Assembly (NCBI GenBank): GCA_022730455.1
Contig: DZDI01000009.1
Coordinates: 1-43,651 of the forward strand
Length of the DNA: 43,651 nucleotides
From: Phycisphaera mikurensis
Lineage (GTDB): Bacteria > Planctomycetota > Phycisphaerae > WQYP01
Direction of reading: 5' to 3'
Positions 1 to 10,741 of this stretch are shown piece after piece. How positions within the stretch are numbered: the stretch's first letter is position 1; every line of letters starts with the position of its first letter. A program made the position numbers and the translations under genes. Below the pieces are notes generated by a model. That model was not told the DNA's origin and did no database searches. It was given only the letters and a program-made list of their open reading frames with translations.

Positions 1-2
1 AA

Positions 3-89
3 TTCCGCATGCTGGATGATGCACGCTTTGAGTCCGATTTTGACCAGATGGTGAAAGCCTTGCCACCGCCCAAAGAGGATAAAAAGTGA
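3..89 (+). CDS. C-terminal end of a probable type III DNA methyltransferase (Mod), cut by the window edge
   Basis: Frame 3 is open from the left edge to TGA at 87-89 and gives a charged C-terminal tail of 28 residues ending in KEDKK. The tail is too short to identify by itself. The call rests on context: the stop overlaps, as GTGA, the start of a frame whose first residues resemble the N-terminus of type III restriction Res subunits, and Mod-Res pairs are normally translationally coupled in this order. If right, the enzyme methylates adenine in an asymmetric site together with, or without, its Res partner. It could instead be another gene that happens to precede Res. Confidence 0.45.
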   Translation, partial: FRMLDDARFESDFDQMVKALPPPKEDKK

Positions 90-360
90 AACTGCACTTT
101 GAGCCCAACCTCGACTACCGGATGCAGGCCATTGAGGCCGTCTGCGACTTGTTCCGTGGCCAAGAAATCTGCCGCACCGAATTCACAGTGACGATGAAAG
201 CGCCTACCGCCATTGCCGGCGACATGTTCCTCGCCCGTGCCACAGCAAATGACGCTTGACTTGGCCGCGTCGGATATGGGTGTCGGCAACCGCCTGACGC
301 TACTGGATGATGAGTTGCACAAGCATCTGACGGACATCCACTTGCACGGCAGATTGCGAA
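86..360 (+). pseudogene. Truncated, frameshifted type III restriction enzyme Res subunit (N-terminal remnant)
   Basis: A GTG at 86, overlapping the preceding stop by 4 nt, opens a frame beginning MKLHFEPNLDYRMQAIEAV, followed by DLFRGQEICRTEFTVT. From memory this resembles the start of type III Res helicase/nuclease subunits. This frame stops at 257-259 after 57 codons. Homology-like sequence resumes one frame over, with GVGNRLTLLDDELHKHLTDI at about positions 279-338, the next conserved stretch of Res proteins. So a frameshift lies roughly between 190 and 249. After about 350 the similarity ends; the Walker motifs and the nuclease domain are missing, whereas intact Res proteins are about 900-1000 residues. 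The gene cannot make an active subunit. Confidence 0.65.
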
Positions 361-486
361 ATGGCTATGCGAAACGCTCCCCGACGAGTGTCAGGAAAAA
401 CGAGCCAAAAGCCAAGGCCACTACATCAAGCAGGAAGGCTTTCGCATGCGCAGCCAATGTACCGGGATAGAGCTGACGCCCCGCCG
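361..486. other. Unassigned tail between the Res remnant and the next gene
   Basis: No complete gene is visible. One forward frame through 356-703 reads CETLPDECQEKRAKSQGHY followed by a basic stretch, which looks protein-like and could be a fragment of another gene that replaced the rest of Res. It then runs antisense into the neighbouring large gene, where it loses any protein character. I do not recognise it. Confidence 0.3.
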
Positions 487-3400
487 CTACTGGCCAAAAA
501 AACCATGGAGAAGGTTTTTAACCTGCCCCTTAATCCCTTTGCCAATGCTTTTAAGCGGCTGGCTTGTCAACTTTATATGCGGCGACCCCGTACTGCCAAC
601 GAGTTTCAATGGAATAGGCAAGGTTAAGCCACCACCCGTAATGCTCAAGTCTACATCCATCTGGTTATCCAGCGAGACCCAACCACTAAGATCTAAACCG
701 TAGGAGGCCAAAACCAACATCATGTTTTTATAGCTGACGAGGCCGTTCTTCAGCACAAACGCGGTCGGGCGAATGCCACTGTCGGCAATACTCACGTTGC
801 CACCCAGCGGTCCCGCCAAGGCGGAAACCTGTGCCACAAATGGCGCATTGGTCGTTAAATAAGTCACACTGACCGTTCCTGCCGCCGTGCCGGTTTTATT
901 CATCGCAGCAGAAGACAGCGGAAGACTGGCATTTTGCAGAGACATATTCAGCAGCCCCTGCACATTGAGCAGAGCTGGATTCCCTTGGTTACCCCAAGTC
1001 AACGGCAGAAATTTCAAGACGCTGGCACCCATGGGAGCGTTAATCTGGACATTTTGCGCCAACTGCAACGGAGAGCTGAGCACGTATATCGGCACATCGC
1101 CGGCCAGGTCAATGTACCCCCCCAAATGCAATGTTCCATGATTGGCTGGAATGGCTGCGGGCATGATGTTGATGCGACTTGCGGATTCAGAAAATCCGAT
1201 CGCCCCGGGTCCCAAAACGGTGCCGGCATAGGTCAAATTTGTAAATTTTAGCGCCGTCGGTGCAATCGTCAGTTGGCGTGCCACCAGTAAACCCGGCTTG
1301 GGCGTCAGTGGGCCGGTCACCACCAATGGTATGCTTCCCTTACCCGAAGCGGAAAGGGTTGGCGGTAAAAACGGTTTCAGTAATGCGATGAGGCGGGCGA
1401 GGTTGTACCGCAGGCTACCATGCAGATTTTCAATTCCGTTGGGACCCCATGCCAACACCGACGCTCGATCGATGGTAAGCATGTTTCCAGCGGAAGCTTT
1501 CCCCGCCGACTCGCCCATTTGGCAGGTCTGTGTCGCAGTGAACATCTTCGTCTTCAAATCTGCCCGGCCAATGAGGCTCGCCAGAAGATTCGTTGGTGGT
1601 AGTGTCGTTTTACGCCCGGGCAGTAACATGTCGAACCCGTTAACGTGCGTTTGAAGTGATAATGAAAAAGCCTGCCCATGCCCTAAAGCGGAGGCATCAA
1701 GCACCAGTTGACCAGTCAACTTGGACCCCACCGGCAGCTTTCCCAGGTTGATGAGCAGATTTTGCAGCTTGCCCAGATCAGAGGCAACACGGACCGACGG
1801 CGCGGCAATTTGCAGCCCATGCTTGGAAAGCACCCCAATCGTCGGCTTACTCATATTGATCGTTACCACATCATTGCCTGATTTGACCGCCAACCGCGAC
1901 ACCGCGACGCGCGGTGCTTGGCCGGTGCGAATGTTTGCGGCCAATGCCACATCCAATTCTGGTTCGGTAAATGGAGCGGCCCCCCTACGCCCGCTGGAGA
2001 ATGAAATTTTCCGTATATGCAGCGACAACTGAGAGATCTGCAGGCGACCGGGCTGATAGCTGGCCTCAAGGGGTGAGTTTATAATATGGCCTGCGAGTTG
2101 ATATTCTGGCAACGATGGATTTAAAACCTGCAGCATCCTCCACAAGCGGTGCAGATCGGCGCTGATAAGATTGACGGTCAAATGCTTCACCGCCATGGGC
2201 GCCGGTGTGATATTCGCTGAAGCCGTTACATTAATTAATTGTGGTGATTGCACGCTTAGATCGCCGGTAAGCGAAGTGAGTTTGCCATTGTTCACCGCCA
2301 GCCTGGCCGAAACAGGTATCGTAATGGCCGCGATACGAATGGGCGGGGCCTTGCTATCGGAGTGGTAGACCAGATGCTGCAATGCCAGCGTCACGGCGAG
2401 GTGCGGTGCGGCGGTTTGTACATTGGCAAACTCGCCCCGGGCTGAAAGGGCGCCCGCCACCGATCGACCATCCCACTCGATAAATGGGCCCAGTTCTTGC
2501 TGCAAGGCACTCAAATTCCAATTTGACGCCAGCGCATAACTCAGGTGCTTAGCCTTGCCCATGGAATGCAACGCCACACGCCAGATGGGTGCGGCGGACG
2601 CGGGGGCAGTTTGAAATGTATTAATGTTTTTAACTGACCAGCGGCCAGCCCGCCGCGCCGCCGAGGCATCAACCGTCAGCGGATCAATAACGGACAGCGT
2701 GTCATTCCATCTGCATTTCTGTGCCGAGACAGCCACGTGCAACTTGGCGGCCGAAAGCGTCCCGTGGCTCGTAAGCTCCATGCGCAGCGTCGCGAGCCCG
2801 GTTTTGATCCGCAGCGGCATATGGTTCATACGCAGTGTATGGCGAAACGCATCGGTGAACAGGGCGGTATTGATGGTGGACTGCACCGTTATGCTGGTAT
2901 GCCCCCAATTGCCGCCGGTGGATCTCAGATCAGAAAGGCGCGGCAGATTGACAGCCCCCGCCGCCGAAATATCGAATGCCGGGCAACGCAGCGCGACCTG
3001 TTCGATGTTGAGACGTTCCGCATTCCACACCATGTCTATGGGTATTTGCAAATTGCCCAGGACGGGGTGATCGCCATGGAGCAGTTTGCCACCCAGTGAG
3101 AGCGTATCAATTTGCAGGTGCCCGCTGATACGCCCTTGCCGCGCTTGATTGCTCACCATGGCAAGCTGCCCATGCAATACGCCCCCCACCTGTACCGGCA
3201 GGTTCAGCCTCTGCAGATAGGAAAGATAGAAGTGCGACACTTTCAGGGCCATGCGGCCGGTGATGAAGGAAAGCGTCCGTAAGTGCTGATCGGCGAACGG
3301 GGACACGTCTCCTGTGAGGCTCACGGTGGATGCTTTGGCCGCACCCCCGCCGACAAACGCCTGAAGCGCGATCGATACCGGCCCGCCGGTAGTGGCACCG

Positions 3401-4863
3401 CTCAATTGGACACTGCCATAGGCTTGGCGTACATGCTGATGGGCGGGTAGCGTCCAAGTTAAGGGTGACAAACTGGTATCGAATTTAAAGGTGACGGGAG
3501 GAAGAACGAGCGATGGAATAACATCTTTGGCGGCGCGCAGCCCAGCGGCAGCACTGCGAACCGTGGTGATGTTGGCCGAGAGCGTAAAATTGCCACCCGA
3601 AAATTGTGCACCTTGGGGTGCCTTGAGCATGTGCGGAAACTGCTTAAGCACGCTCGATATGACGGACTGAAGCTTGATGGCCAGCCGCGCCGTGCCAGTC
3701 GCTCTGGTTTGGTGACCAGGCATAATGGCCAATATGGCTTTTAACGCTCCGTCGCCCGTAATCGAAGCCGTACCCAGGTGAGAGCTGAAAAACCTGCAAT
3801 GTTCAATCTGGTAGCTGGGTATAACTCCACCAGAGTGTACTAGGGTTTTCAGGTTGAAGTCTACCGTGCCTAGGTTTGGGGTATCTCCTTTTATCGCGGC
3901 ACCGCGCAGATACACGTGGCTGGCTTGCAGCGCAATGTTGCTTGTAATAACCGCGTGCGGCTTGATTGTCGCAACCGCATTCAGAGCTAAAAGGCCGCGC
4001 GTCTTAATTTTCGCACCGCCACTGGCCAGCAGCGGATTGAGGCTGGCAAGTTCCAAGCCGCGCGTATGCACAGCGGCTGAACCACGGATTTCTTTTAATG
4101 GCAGCAAGCCTTGCTTGCCGAATGCCACGGCTTGAACCCGCAGCCTTATTTTGGCCGGTGATGTACTGCCCAGCGCCACATCGGCAGCAAATGTGACATG
4201 TGAGGCCTTTGAACTGCGGGTATTAAAATCAGCCGTAAACTGCAGATCAGAAGCGTTTAATGGCGGTTCACCCGGCGTCACCCAGGTAAGCCGATGGATG
4301 GACAGGTTTAAACTGCCCGACAAATCGGGAATAGCCAACCCTGTGGTGGAAGCGTTTGCCCTAGCAGGCGACTTGGGGGAGGCAGGTGCCGGTGTCGAAG
4401 CCGCCGGTGATGCCGCGGCCGCCGGATTTAATAGCTGGCGAGCGACGGCCTGAAGCAAATTTAATTTACCATTCACGGCGGCTAGGTGGATGGATGATAT
4501 GGGCACATCAATCTGCCCCAAATGATGCCAGTCAGTCAGCAAGGCCAGCAGCGATAAATGGGTCTTCACATCCGCATCTCTCACCACGGGGATGCCTTCA
4601 GCGTCTAATAGCGTTAAATGCGATACCGATAATGGACTTATCCAGCCAATGGACAGACTGCTGATCTTCACCTTACCGACAATGCGGCTGTTGATTTGAG
4701 AGAGGATCAATCGCATCCCCGGCCCGGTGCAAAGCAAACTGGGAAGGAGCACAATCAATAGAAGCACCAACGCGGCAATGATCCCCGGCACGATGAGCCA
4801 TTTCTTCCGACGCGGTTTTTTGCTGGCACTTTTGGCAAGGACTGGTTTGTCATCGGGCGTCAT
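487..4863 (-). CDS. AsmA/TamB-like giant inner-membrane-anchored periplasmic protein
   Basis: The product is about 1458 residues: a lysine/arginine-rich N-terminus (KKPRRKK), one transmembrane segment at about residues 24-46, then a very long periplasmic part of repetitive beta-strand character with alternating hydrophobic residues and many Gly/Ser/Thr turns. This is the architecture of the AsmA/TamB/YhdP group, thought to bridge inner and outer membrane for lipid or outer-membrane-protein traffic. The region just after the membrane segment (residues about 60-110) resembles the AsmA N-terminal module. The last 60 residues, with GGGLTLPIPLKLVGS and a closing SPHIK stretch, resemble the AsmA-like C-terminal domain. 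I chose ATG at 4863 because AAGGA lies 6 nt upstream. Residues 145-170 are a low-complexity Ala/Pro/Ser linker. The exact subfamily cannot be decided by eye. Confidence 0.72.
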   Translation of the reverse strand: MTPDDKPVLAKSASKKPRRKKWLIVPGIIAALVLLLIVLLPSLLCTGPGMRLILSQINSRIVGKVKISSLSIGWISPLSVSHLTLLDAEGIPVVRDADVKTHLSLLALLTDWHHLGQIDVPISSIHLAAVNGKLNLLQAVARQLLNPAAAASPAASTPAPASPKSPARANASTTGLAIPDLSGSLNLSIHRLTWVTPGEPPLNASDLQFTADFNTRSSKASHVTFAADVALGSTSPAKIRLRVQAVAFGKQGLLPLKEIRGSAAVHTRGLELASLNPLLASGGAKIKTRGLLALNAVATIKPHAVITSNIALQASHVYLRGAAIKGDTPNLGTVDFNLKTLVHSGGVIPSYQIEHCRFFSSHLGTASITGDGALKAILAIMPGHQTRATGTARLAIKLQSVISSVLKQFPHMLKAPQGAQFSGGNFTLSANITTVRSAAAGLRAAKDVIPSLVLPPVTFKFDTSLSPLTWTLPAHQHVRQAYGSVQLSGATTGGPVSIALQAFVGGGAAKASTVSLTGDVSPFADQHLRTLSFITGRMALKVSHFYLSYLQRLNLPVQVGGVLHGQLAMVSNQARQGRISGHLQIDTLSLGGKLLHGDHPVLGNLQIPIDMVWNAERLNIEQVALRCPAFDISAAGAVNLPRLSDLRSTGGNWGHTSITVQSTINTALFTDAFRHTLRMNHMPLRIKTGLATLRMELTSHGTLSAAKLHVAVSAQKCRWNDTLSVIDPLTVDASAARRAGRWSVKNINTFQTAPASAAPIWRVALHSMGKAKHLSYALASNWNLSALQQELGPFIEWDGRSVAGALSARGEFANVQTAAPHLAVTLALQHLVYHSDSKAPPIRIAAITIPVSARLAVNNGKLTSLTGDLSVQSPQLINVTASANITPAPMAVKHLTVNLISADLHRLWRMLQVLNPSLPEYQLAGHIINSPLEASYQPGRLQISQLSLHIRKISFSSGRRGAAPFTEPELDVALAANIRTGQAPRVAVSRLAVKSGNDVVTINMSKPTIGVLSKHGLQIAAPSVRVASDLGKLQNLLINLGKLPVGSKLTGQLVLDASALGHGQAFSLSLQTHVNGFDMLLPGRKTTLPPTNLLASLIGRADLKTKMFTATQTCQMGESAGKASAGNMLTIDRASVLAWGPNGIENLHGSLRYNLARLIALLKPFLPPTLSASGKGSIPLVVTGPLTPKPGLLVARQLTIAPTALKFTNLTYAGTVLGPGAIGFSESASRINIMPAAIPANHGTLHLGGYIDLAGDVPIYVLSSPLQLAQNVQINAPMGASVLKFLPLTWGNQGNPALLNVQGLLNMSLQNASLPLSSAAMNKTGTAAGTVSVTYLTTNAPFVAQVSALAGPLGGNVSIADSGIRPTAFVLKNGLVSYKNMMLVLASYGLDLSGWVSLDNQMDVDLSITGGGLTLPIPLKLVGSTGSPHIKLTSQPLKSIGKGIKGQVKNLLHGFFGQ

Positions 4864-5111
4864 CAATTTTCCTTACTCCGTGTTCATTCCGTGGCGTTTA
4901 CCCCGGTTCGCTGACCATTGTAACCGCCCCACCAGAACGCCAACCCCAGCTCACCACTGGCCATTGCCATGGTGCTTGAAATTCAGCGTCGCTCCCCTAC
5001 CATAAGGCTGTTGCTGTTGCACGTATCCTGTATCGCAAGATAACGGTTGTGTGCCAGGACTTTACGGCGTGGTGGTTGGTCGCCGCTGCCAATTACCAAT
5101 GGAGTAGCCCC

Positions 5112-6479
5112 ATGCCCGCCCCTGATTTGAACCTGATTTCGCCGCTGAATGTCGGCGAGGCTTACCAGCCTTCATTTCGCATGGCGGACGTGATTGATGG
5201 CAAAGCCCGGCTTACGGAAGACCAATTTCTGGAACTTTATAACCATGCGTCGCTCACCCAGCTTGGTCAATATGCGGCGGCCATGACGGACCGGCTCTGC
5301 CCCGAAGACTATCGTACCTACGTGATCGACCGGAACATCAACTACACCAACATCTGCACCGCCCGGTGCACTTTTTGTGCTTTTAAGCGCAACGATCCTG
5401 ACGCCATCGATGCCTACACGCTGGATGATGAAGCGATTTACGAAAAAATCCGGGAGCTCACTGCCATTGGCGGCACCCAGATATTGATGCAGGGGGGTAT
5501 GAACCCGGCGCTGCCCATCACTTACTATGAACAATTGCTCACCGGCATCAGGCACCGTTTCCCGCAAATTCACATCCATGCCTTCAGCCCGCCGGAATTT
5601 GTTGAATTTTCACGTTTTTTTAATAGGCCTGTACGGGACATCCTCCAGCGCTTTCAAGCTTGCGGGCTCAATACAGTTCCGGGCGGCGGCGGTGAAATAT
5701 TTTCCGACCGCGTCCGCAGCCGCATCGGCCCGGGCAAATGCACCGGTGATCAATGGCTGGATGTCATGTCTGAAGCCCACAAGCTCGGCATGCACACCAG
5801 CGGCACCATGCTCATCGGCCATATCGAGGACATCACGGACCGCATCGACCATCTGCAGCGGCTGCGGCAGAGGCAGGATTGGGCTTTGGCCAGTGCTCCC
5901 GCTCATTACACTGCCTTTATTCACTGGACCTACCAGCCGGACAACACGCCTCTGGACAAAAAACGTAAATGGAGCCCCGACAATGGCAAAGCGTTTGAAT
6001 TTGACAACGGTCGCACGGTGCGGCTTGCCGATGCCAATGAATATTTAAGAATGCTGGCCTTATCGCGTTTGTATCTGGATAACTTTCGTAATCTGCAAAG
6101 CAGTTGGGTGACCATGGGGCCAAAGATCGGCCAACTGGCGTTGTTTTTCGGTGCCAACGACATGGGGTCGGTCATGATGGAGGAAAATGTCGTAAGTTCC
6201 GCCGGGACCACCTATTGCCTTTCGGAAGAAATGATCTGCCGCATCATTCGCGACAGCGGATGGATACCCGCGCAACGCAATCAATATTACGAAGTGTTAA
6301 AGCGGCATGAGGACCCGGACGCCCCCGACCGCCGCCAACGCCCCGCACCACCGCCGAGGCGGATTCAGCACCGGATTACCCCCGATGAAGCCGCCGCCTA
6401 CAAATCCGCGGTCTTAAGCATCAGCGCTAAAACGACAGCCGTGGGCAGAATCGTGACAAAGGCATCGGATGCTACTTGA
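5112..6479 (+). CDS. mqnC: Cyclic dehypoxanthinyl futalosine synthase (radical SAM)
   Basis: MqnC converts dehypoxanthine futalosine to its cyclic form in the futalosine route to menaquinone. The 455-residue protein has the radical-SAM cluster motif C82-x3-C86-x2-C89 (ICTARCTFCAF) preceded by the conserved NINYTN. It also has the glycine-rich PGGGGEI and, near the C-terminus, KIGQLALFFGANDMGS then MMEENVVSSAGT. In my recollection that last signature separates MqnC from its relatives MqnE and CofG/CofH. The start at 5112 has GGAG 7 nt upstream; a GTG at 5049 in frame would add 21 residues of no family character. The last 40 residues are a Pro/Arg-rich extension beyond the usual family length. 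No other mqn gene is in the window. Confidence 0.9.
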   Translation: MPAPDLNLISPLNVGEAYQPSFRMADVIDGKARLTEDQFLELYNHASLTQLGQYAAAMTDRLCPEDYRTYVIDRNINYTNICTARCTFCAFKRNDPDAIDAYTLDDEAIYEKIRELTAIGGTQILMQGGMNPALPITYYEQLLTGIRHRFPQIHIHAFSPPEFVEFSRFFNRPVRDILQRFQACGLNTVPGGGGEIFSDRVRSRIGPGKCTGDQWLDVMSEAHKLGMHTSGTMLIGHIEDITDRIDHLQRLRQRQDWALASAPAHYTAFIHWTYQPDNTPLDKKRKWSPDNGKAFEFDNGRTVRLADANEYLRMLALSRLYLDNFRNLQSSWVTMGPKIGQLALFFGANDMGSVMMEENVVSSAGTTYCLSEEMICRIIRDSGWIPAQRNQYYEVLKRHEDPDAPDRRQRPAPPPRRIQHRITPDEAAAYKSAVLSISAKTTAVGRIVTKASDAT

Positions 6480-6595
6480 TCTGCATATTCATAGCGTCTC
6501 TGGACATTCTTTTTTTCTGCATGGTATATCAAAACATTAATTGTTTCTCAGGTAGAGAAAAAGAGAATTCAGAGACGATTGGCACACCCGGAGTA

Positions 6596-6614
6596 TGGCA
6601 CGCCCTGCGTGCCA
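6596..6614. terminator. Hairpin between convergent mqnC and argG
   Basis: An 8-bp perfect stem (TGGCACGC / GCGTGCCA) with a 3-nt loop lies in the 200-bp gap between the two convergent genes. There is no T-run on either side, so intrinsic termination is not assured. The location fits a bidirectional terminator or an mRNA 3'-end stabiliser. A wider inverted repeat (6495-6502 with 6570-6577) lies closer to mqnC. Confidence 0.4.
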
Positions 6615-6679
6615 CGGGGCCACATACTGCCCGAGATGCAGATGCCCACCCATACAAGCCACGTCCCGGTTGCGCTCGA

Positions 6680-7915
6680 TTATTTTTGATTGCTGTTGAC
6701 TGAGGCGTGCACGCGCATGGGAAGGCCCAGCAGACGAATAAAACCAATCGCATCTTTGCCGTCATATTCAGCGCCCATGGTGAAGCTGGCCAGATCGCGG
6801 CTATATAACGATTGCGGGGATGTGACGGCGGCCACGGTCGCCCGGCCCTTGAAAAGTTTGATCTTCACTTCGCCGGTTACATTGGCGGCTGCCGCCTGCA
6901 TAAAACTGTCCAATGCGACGCGCAGCGGATGGAACCATTGGCCGTAGTACACCAACTCGGCGTACTTCAGCGCAAGTTGCTGCTTGTAGTGCATCAATTC
7001 GCGCTCCAAGCAAAGCGATTCAAGACCACGAATGGCTGCAATAAGGATGGTGCCACCGGGTGTTTCATAGGCCCCGCGGCTTTTCATTCCCACGAGGCGG
7101 TTTTCAACCAAGTCAACTTGGCCAACGGCGTGGCGGCCACCCATTTCGTTAAGTTTTTCGATGATTTTATGTGGAGCAAACTTACGGCCATCCACCGAAA
7201 CGGGGATGCCCGCTTCAAACGCAATGCGAACATATTCCGGCTTGGCGGGGGCTTTGCTCACCGGCACGCTCATCACCCAAAGATCATCGCTCGGCTCATT
7301 GGCAGGGTCTTCCAAGTCGGCACCCTCATGCGAGATGTGCCAGAGGTTGCGGTCGCGGGAGTATATCTTTTTGGTGGTTTGGGCAATCGGCACGCCCTTG
7401 AGTTTGGCGTATTCTATGGCCGCCTCGCGGCTGCGCAGTTCAAAGCGGTCATCTTTCCATGGGGCAATAATCTGCAATTCGGGGCCAAGGGCCATGTAGG
7501 TGAGTTCAAAGCGAACCTGATCGTTACCTTTGCCGGTGGCGCCATGAGCCACGGCCTGCGCGCCGAGTTTATGTGCCACATCCACCTGATATTTGGCGAT
7601 CAAAGGTCGGGCGATGGAGGTGCCAAGCAGATAGGAATGCTCGTAGACGGCGCCGGCCCGCAACATGGGGAAGCAGTAATCGCGGGCAAACTCCTCCCGC
7701 AGATCGGCCACAATGCATTGATCGGCACCGCTTTTCAAGGCCTTGGCTTTGATGCCGTCAAGTTCGTCCCCCTGCCCGAGTTCAGCGGCAAAGGCGATCA
7801 CCTTTGCGCCGGCGTAGTGATCCTTAAGCCAGGGGAGGATGACGGATGTGTCTAATCCACCGGAATAGGCAAGTATAATTTTTTTAATTGATTCGGTTTG
7901 TTGTGATGCGCCCAT
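6680..7915 (-). CDS. argG: Argininosuccinate synthase
   Basis: It joins citrulline and aspartate using ATP to give argininosuccinate, the penultimate step of arginine synthesis, in the cytosol. The N-terminal ATP-pyrophosphatase loop is clear (AYSGGLDTSVILPWL). The family signatures AHGATGKGNDQVRFE and GRDRNLWHISHEGADLE-like (here YSRDRNLWHISHEG) are present, and the length of 411 residues fits the family. ATG at 7915 is chosen because GGAGG lies 7 nt upstream; a longer frame to 7972 exists but lacks such a site. A 90-130-bp divergent gap separates it from the GT87 gene. No other arginine genes are adjacent. Confidence 0.97.
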   Translation of the reverse strand: MGASQQTESIKKIILAYSGGLDTSVILPWLKDHYAGAKVIAFAAELGQGDELDGIKAKALKSGADQCIVADLREEFARDYCFPMLRAGAVYEHSYLLGTSIARPLIAKYQVDVAHKLGAQAVAHGATGKGNDQVRFELTYMALGPELQIIAPWKDDRFELRSREAAIEYAKLKGVPIAQTTKKIYSRDRNLWHISHEGADLEDPANEPSDDLWVMSVPVSKAPAKPEYVRIAFEAGIPVSVDGRKFAPHKIIEKLNEMGGRHAVGQVDLVENRLVGMKSRGAYETPGGTILIAAIRGLESLCLERELMHYKQQLALKYAELVYYGQWFHPLRVALDSFMQAAAANVTGEVKIKLFKGRATVAAVTSPQSLYSRDLASFTMGAEYDGKDAIGFIRLLGLPMRVHASVNSNQK

Positions 7916-8044
7916 GGGCGAGCCTCCTTCACCAAAGCCGGATATGATGACGCGGCAAGGGCGAGTTGGCAAATACGATCAGCCGCGCCGGGAGTTTCGA
8001 CGGGTTTGTGGTACCTGCCTGCCAAAGAAAAACTGACGCTCAGT

Positions 8045-9413
8045 ATGGGATTGGGAGCATTGACCGACAGGCAAGAAGAGTATCTGCGGCGCTGGGCAAC
8101 GATCATTGGATGGTGTCTGGTGGTGATTATCGCCACGGTGTGCGCCATTCAGGCCCGCAATCGCGAGATTAAAGATTTACTGCTGGCGCATCCGCTGGAC
8201 ATCAACGACTTTAATCGCTGGTTGCGGTTTTTGCCGGGTTTTTTACACGGTCACCGCCGATTTGTGAATGATCTCTGGCCGATGCCACCGTTTACGATCG
8301 TCCTTTTGGCCCCATTCTCGCTTTTATCTTTTCCCGATGCGCAATTTGTCTGGGCGTTTGTAAAGCCCGCATTGATTGCTATGATTTTTTACAGTGCCTT
8401 GGGGATGGTGCGCCGTATGGGCGTAAAGATTGATCCTTTACCCATGGGATTGATTTTGTTTATCTGGCTATTTCCATGCATTGGAGATATCCAGGAGGGG
8501 CAGGTGAATTTGCTGATGCTTACCCCATTGGCCATTGGCCTCTGGCTGATAGGTCGCGATACCAAAGTGGGTTCATGGGTGGGTGGAACCCTGATCGGAA
8601 TGGCGGTGGCGATCAAAGTAACGCCCATTATTTTCGTCATTTACTTCTTGTGGCGGCGACGATGGGCGGCGGCGGCCGCGATTGTTCTGGGTGTGATTTT
8701 CTGGCTCTATGTGCCACTATCGCTGTTTTTCGGTGTTCCCCAGGCAGTGGCATGGAATCATCAATATTTTGACGTGATGATACGCCCTTATCTGATCCAT
8801 AGCGCTGTGAAGGTTTCATCAGGTGAGTCGATACCGAGTTTTCTATATCGGCTGTTGGTGCACGCGCCAGCATTTGTCACGTATCATCACGGCGTTGCAA
8901 AATCGTACTACGCCAATTTTATCGATATGTCACCTCGGGCCGCGGAGGATGTGGTGCGGATTGTACTGATAATCATTGGCCTTATCGGGTTGGTATGGAT
9001 GCGGCATAAGCTTCCATCCCTGAAAAGCCGTCGGTATCTGATGGAAGTTGGCGCGTTGGCGGTGTTCATGTTGTGGGCGGAAGAATGGAGCTGGGTACCG
9101 CACTATGTGCTGTTTATTTTTCCGGTAATGGCCTTGGGCATGCTGGCAAGCGATGAAAAACAGCCTGTTGCGGGGCGTAGACGGTCAATGGTAGCGTTGG
9201 TGGCGGCGGCGGTGCTGATGTTCTTAACCTCAGACGCGGTGAAGATATTCGGGCCGCACGCATCCAATTGGAGTCGCGTGGCGAATCCGGTTCTCATTGC
9301 GGGCCTCGCTGTGATGGCGGCCATTTTTACTGCGCGTTACTCTCGACAGGTGGAATACGAAATCGATCCGCAAGCTTCGGCCGATGGCCCTGCGCGGGAA
9401 CCGACGTCAGATA

Positions 9414-9424
<11 letters not shown>
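8045..9424 (+). CDS. GT87-family (DUF2029) membrane glycosyltransferase
   Basis: This integral membrane protein of about 459 residues has ten or so hydrophobic segments. The segment order and the short GQVN motif (here EGQVNLLML, after the third or fourth helix) match the GT87/DUF2029 group. Those enzymes use polyprenyl-phosphate sugars, typically mannose, to glycosylate lipids or polysaccharide on the outer face of the inner membrane. The conserved loop before the second helix contains ND and PMPPF, compatible with the acidic active-site loop of GT-C enzymes. The start is uncertain: ATG at 8045 has only a weak ribosome site, and a TTG at 8006 in frame has GGAG 11 nt upstream. The 3' end overlaps the convergent outer-membrane-protein gene by 11 bp. 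Acceptor and sugar cannot be read from the sequence. Confidence 0.72.
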
Positions 9425-10520
<1,096 letters not shown>

Positions 10521-10741
10521 CATCCTTCCCTTACGTAAGGTGTAACGAATAGGTTGATGATTTATTGCGATATTGAAAATGCCGGAAAATGCCGAGACAT
10601 TCTGCCGGCCACAAGCCAACCAACGGCACCACGGCAATGGCGACGACATGCCATGGGACCACATCCGGGGGACGACGTATCCGCACCATCCGTCTGGTGC
10701 AGACCAGTGAGCCACTGCCTGTTTTTAATTGTTTAAAGCAA

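Noticed and set aside
6812-7855. A 347-codon open frame antisense to argG
   Set aside because: It mirrors argG, whose sequence is strongly conserved, and its translation has no motif. Long antisense frames are common opposite GC-biased genes.
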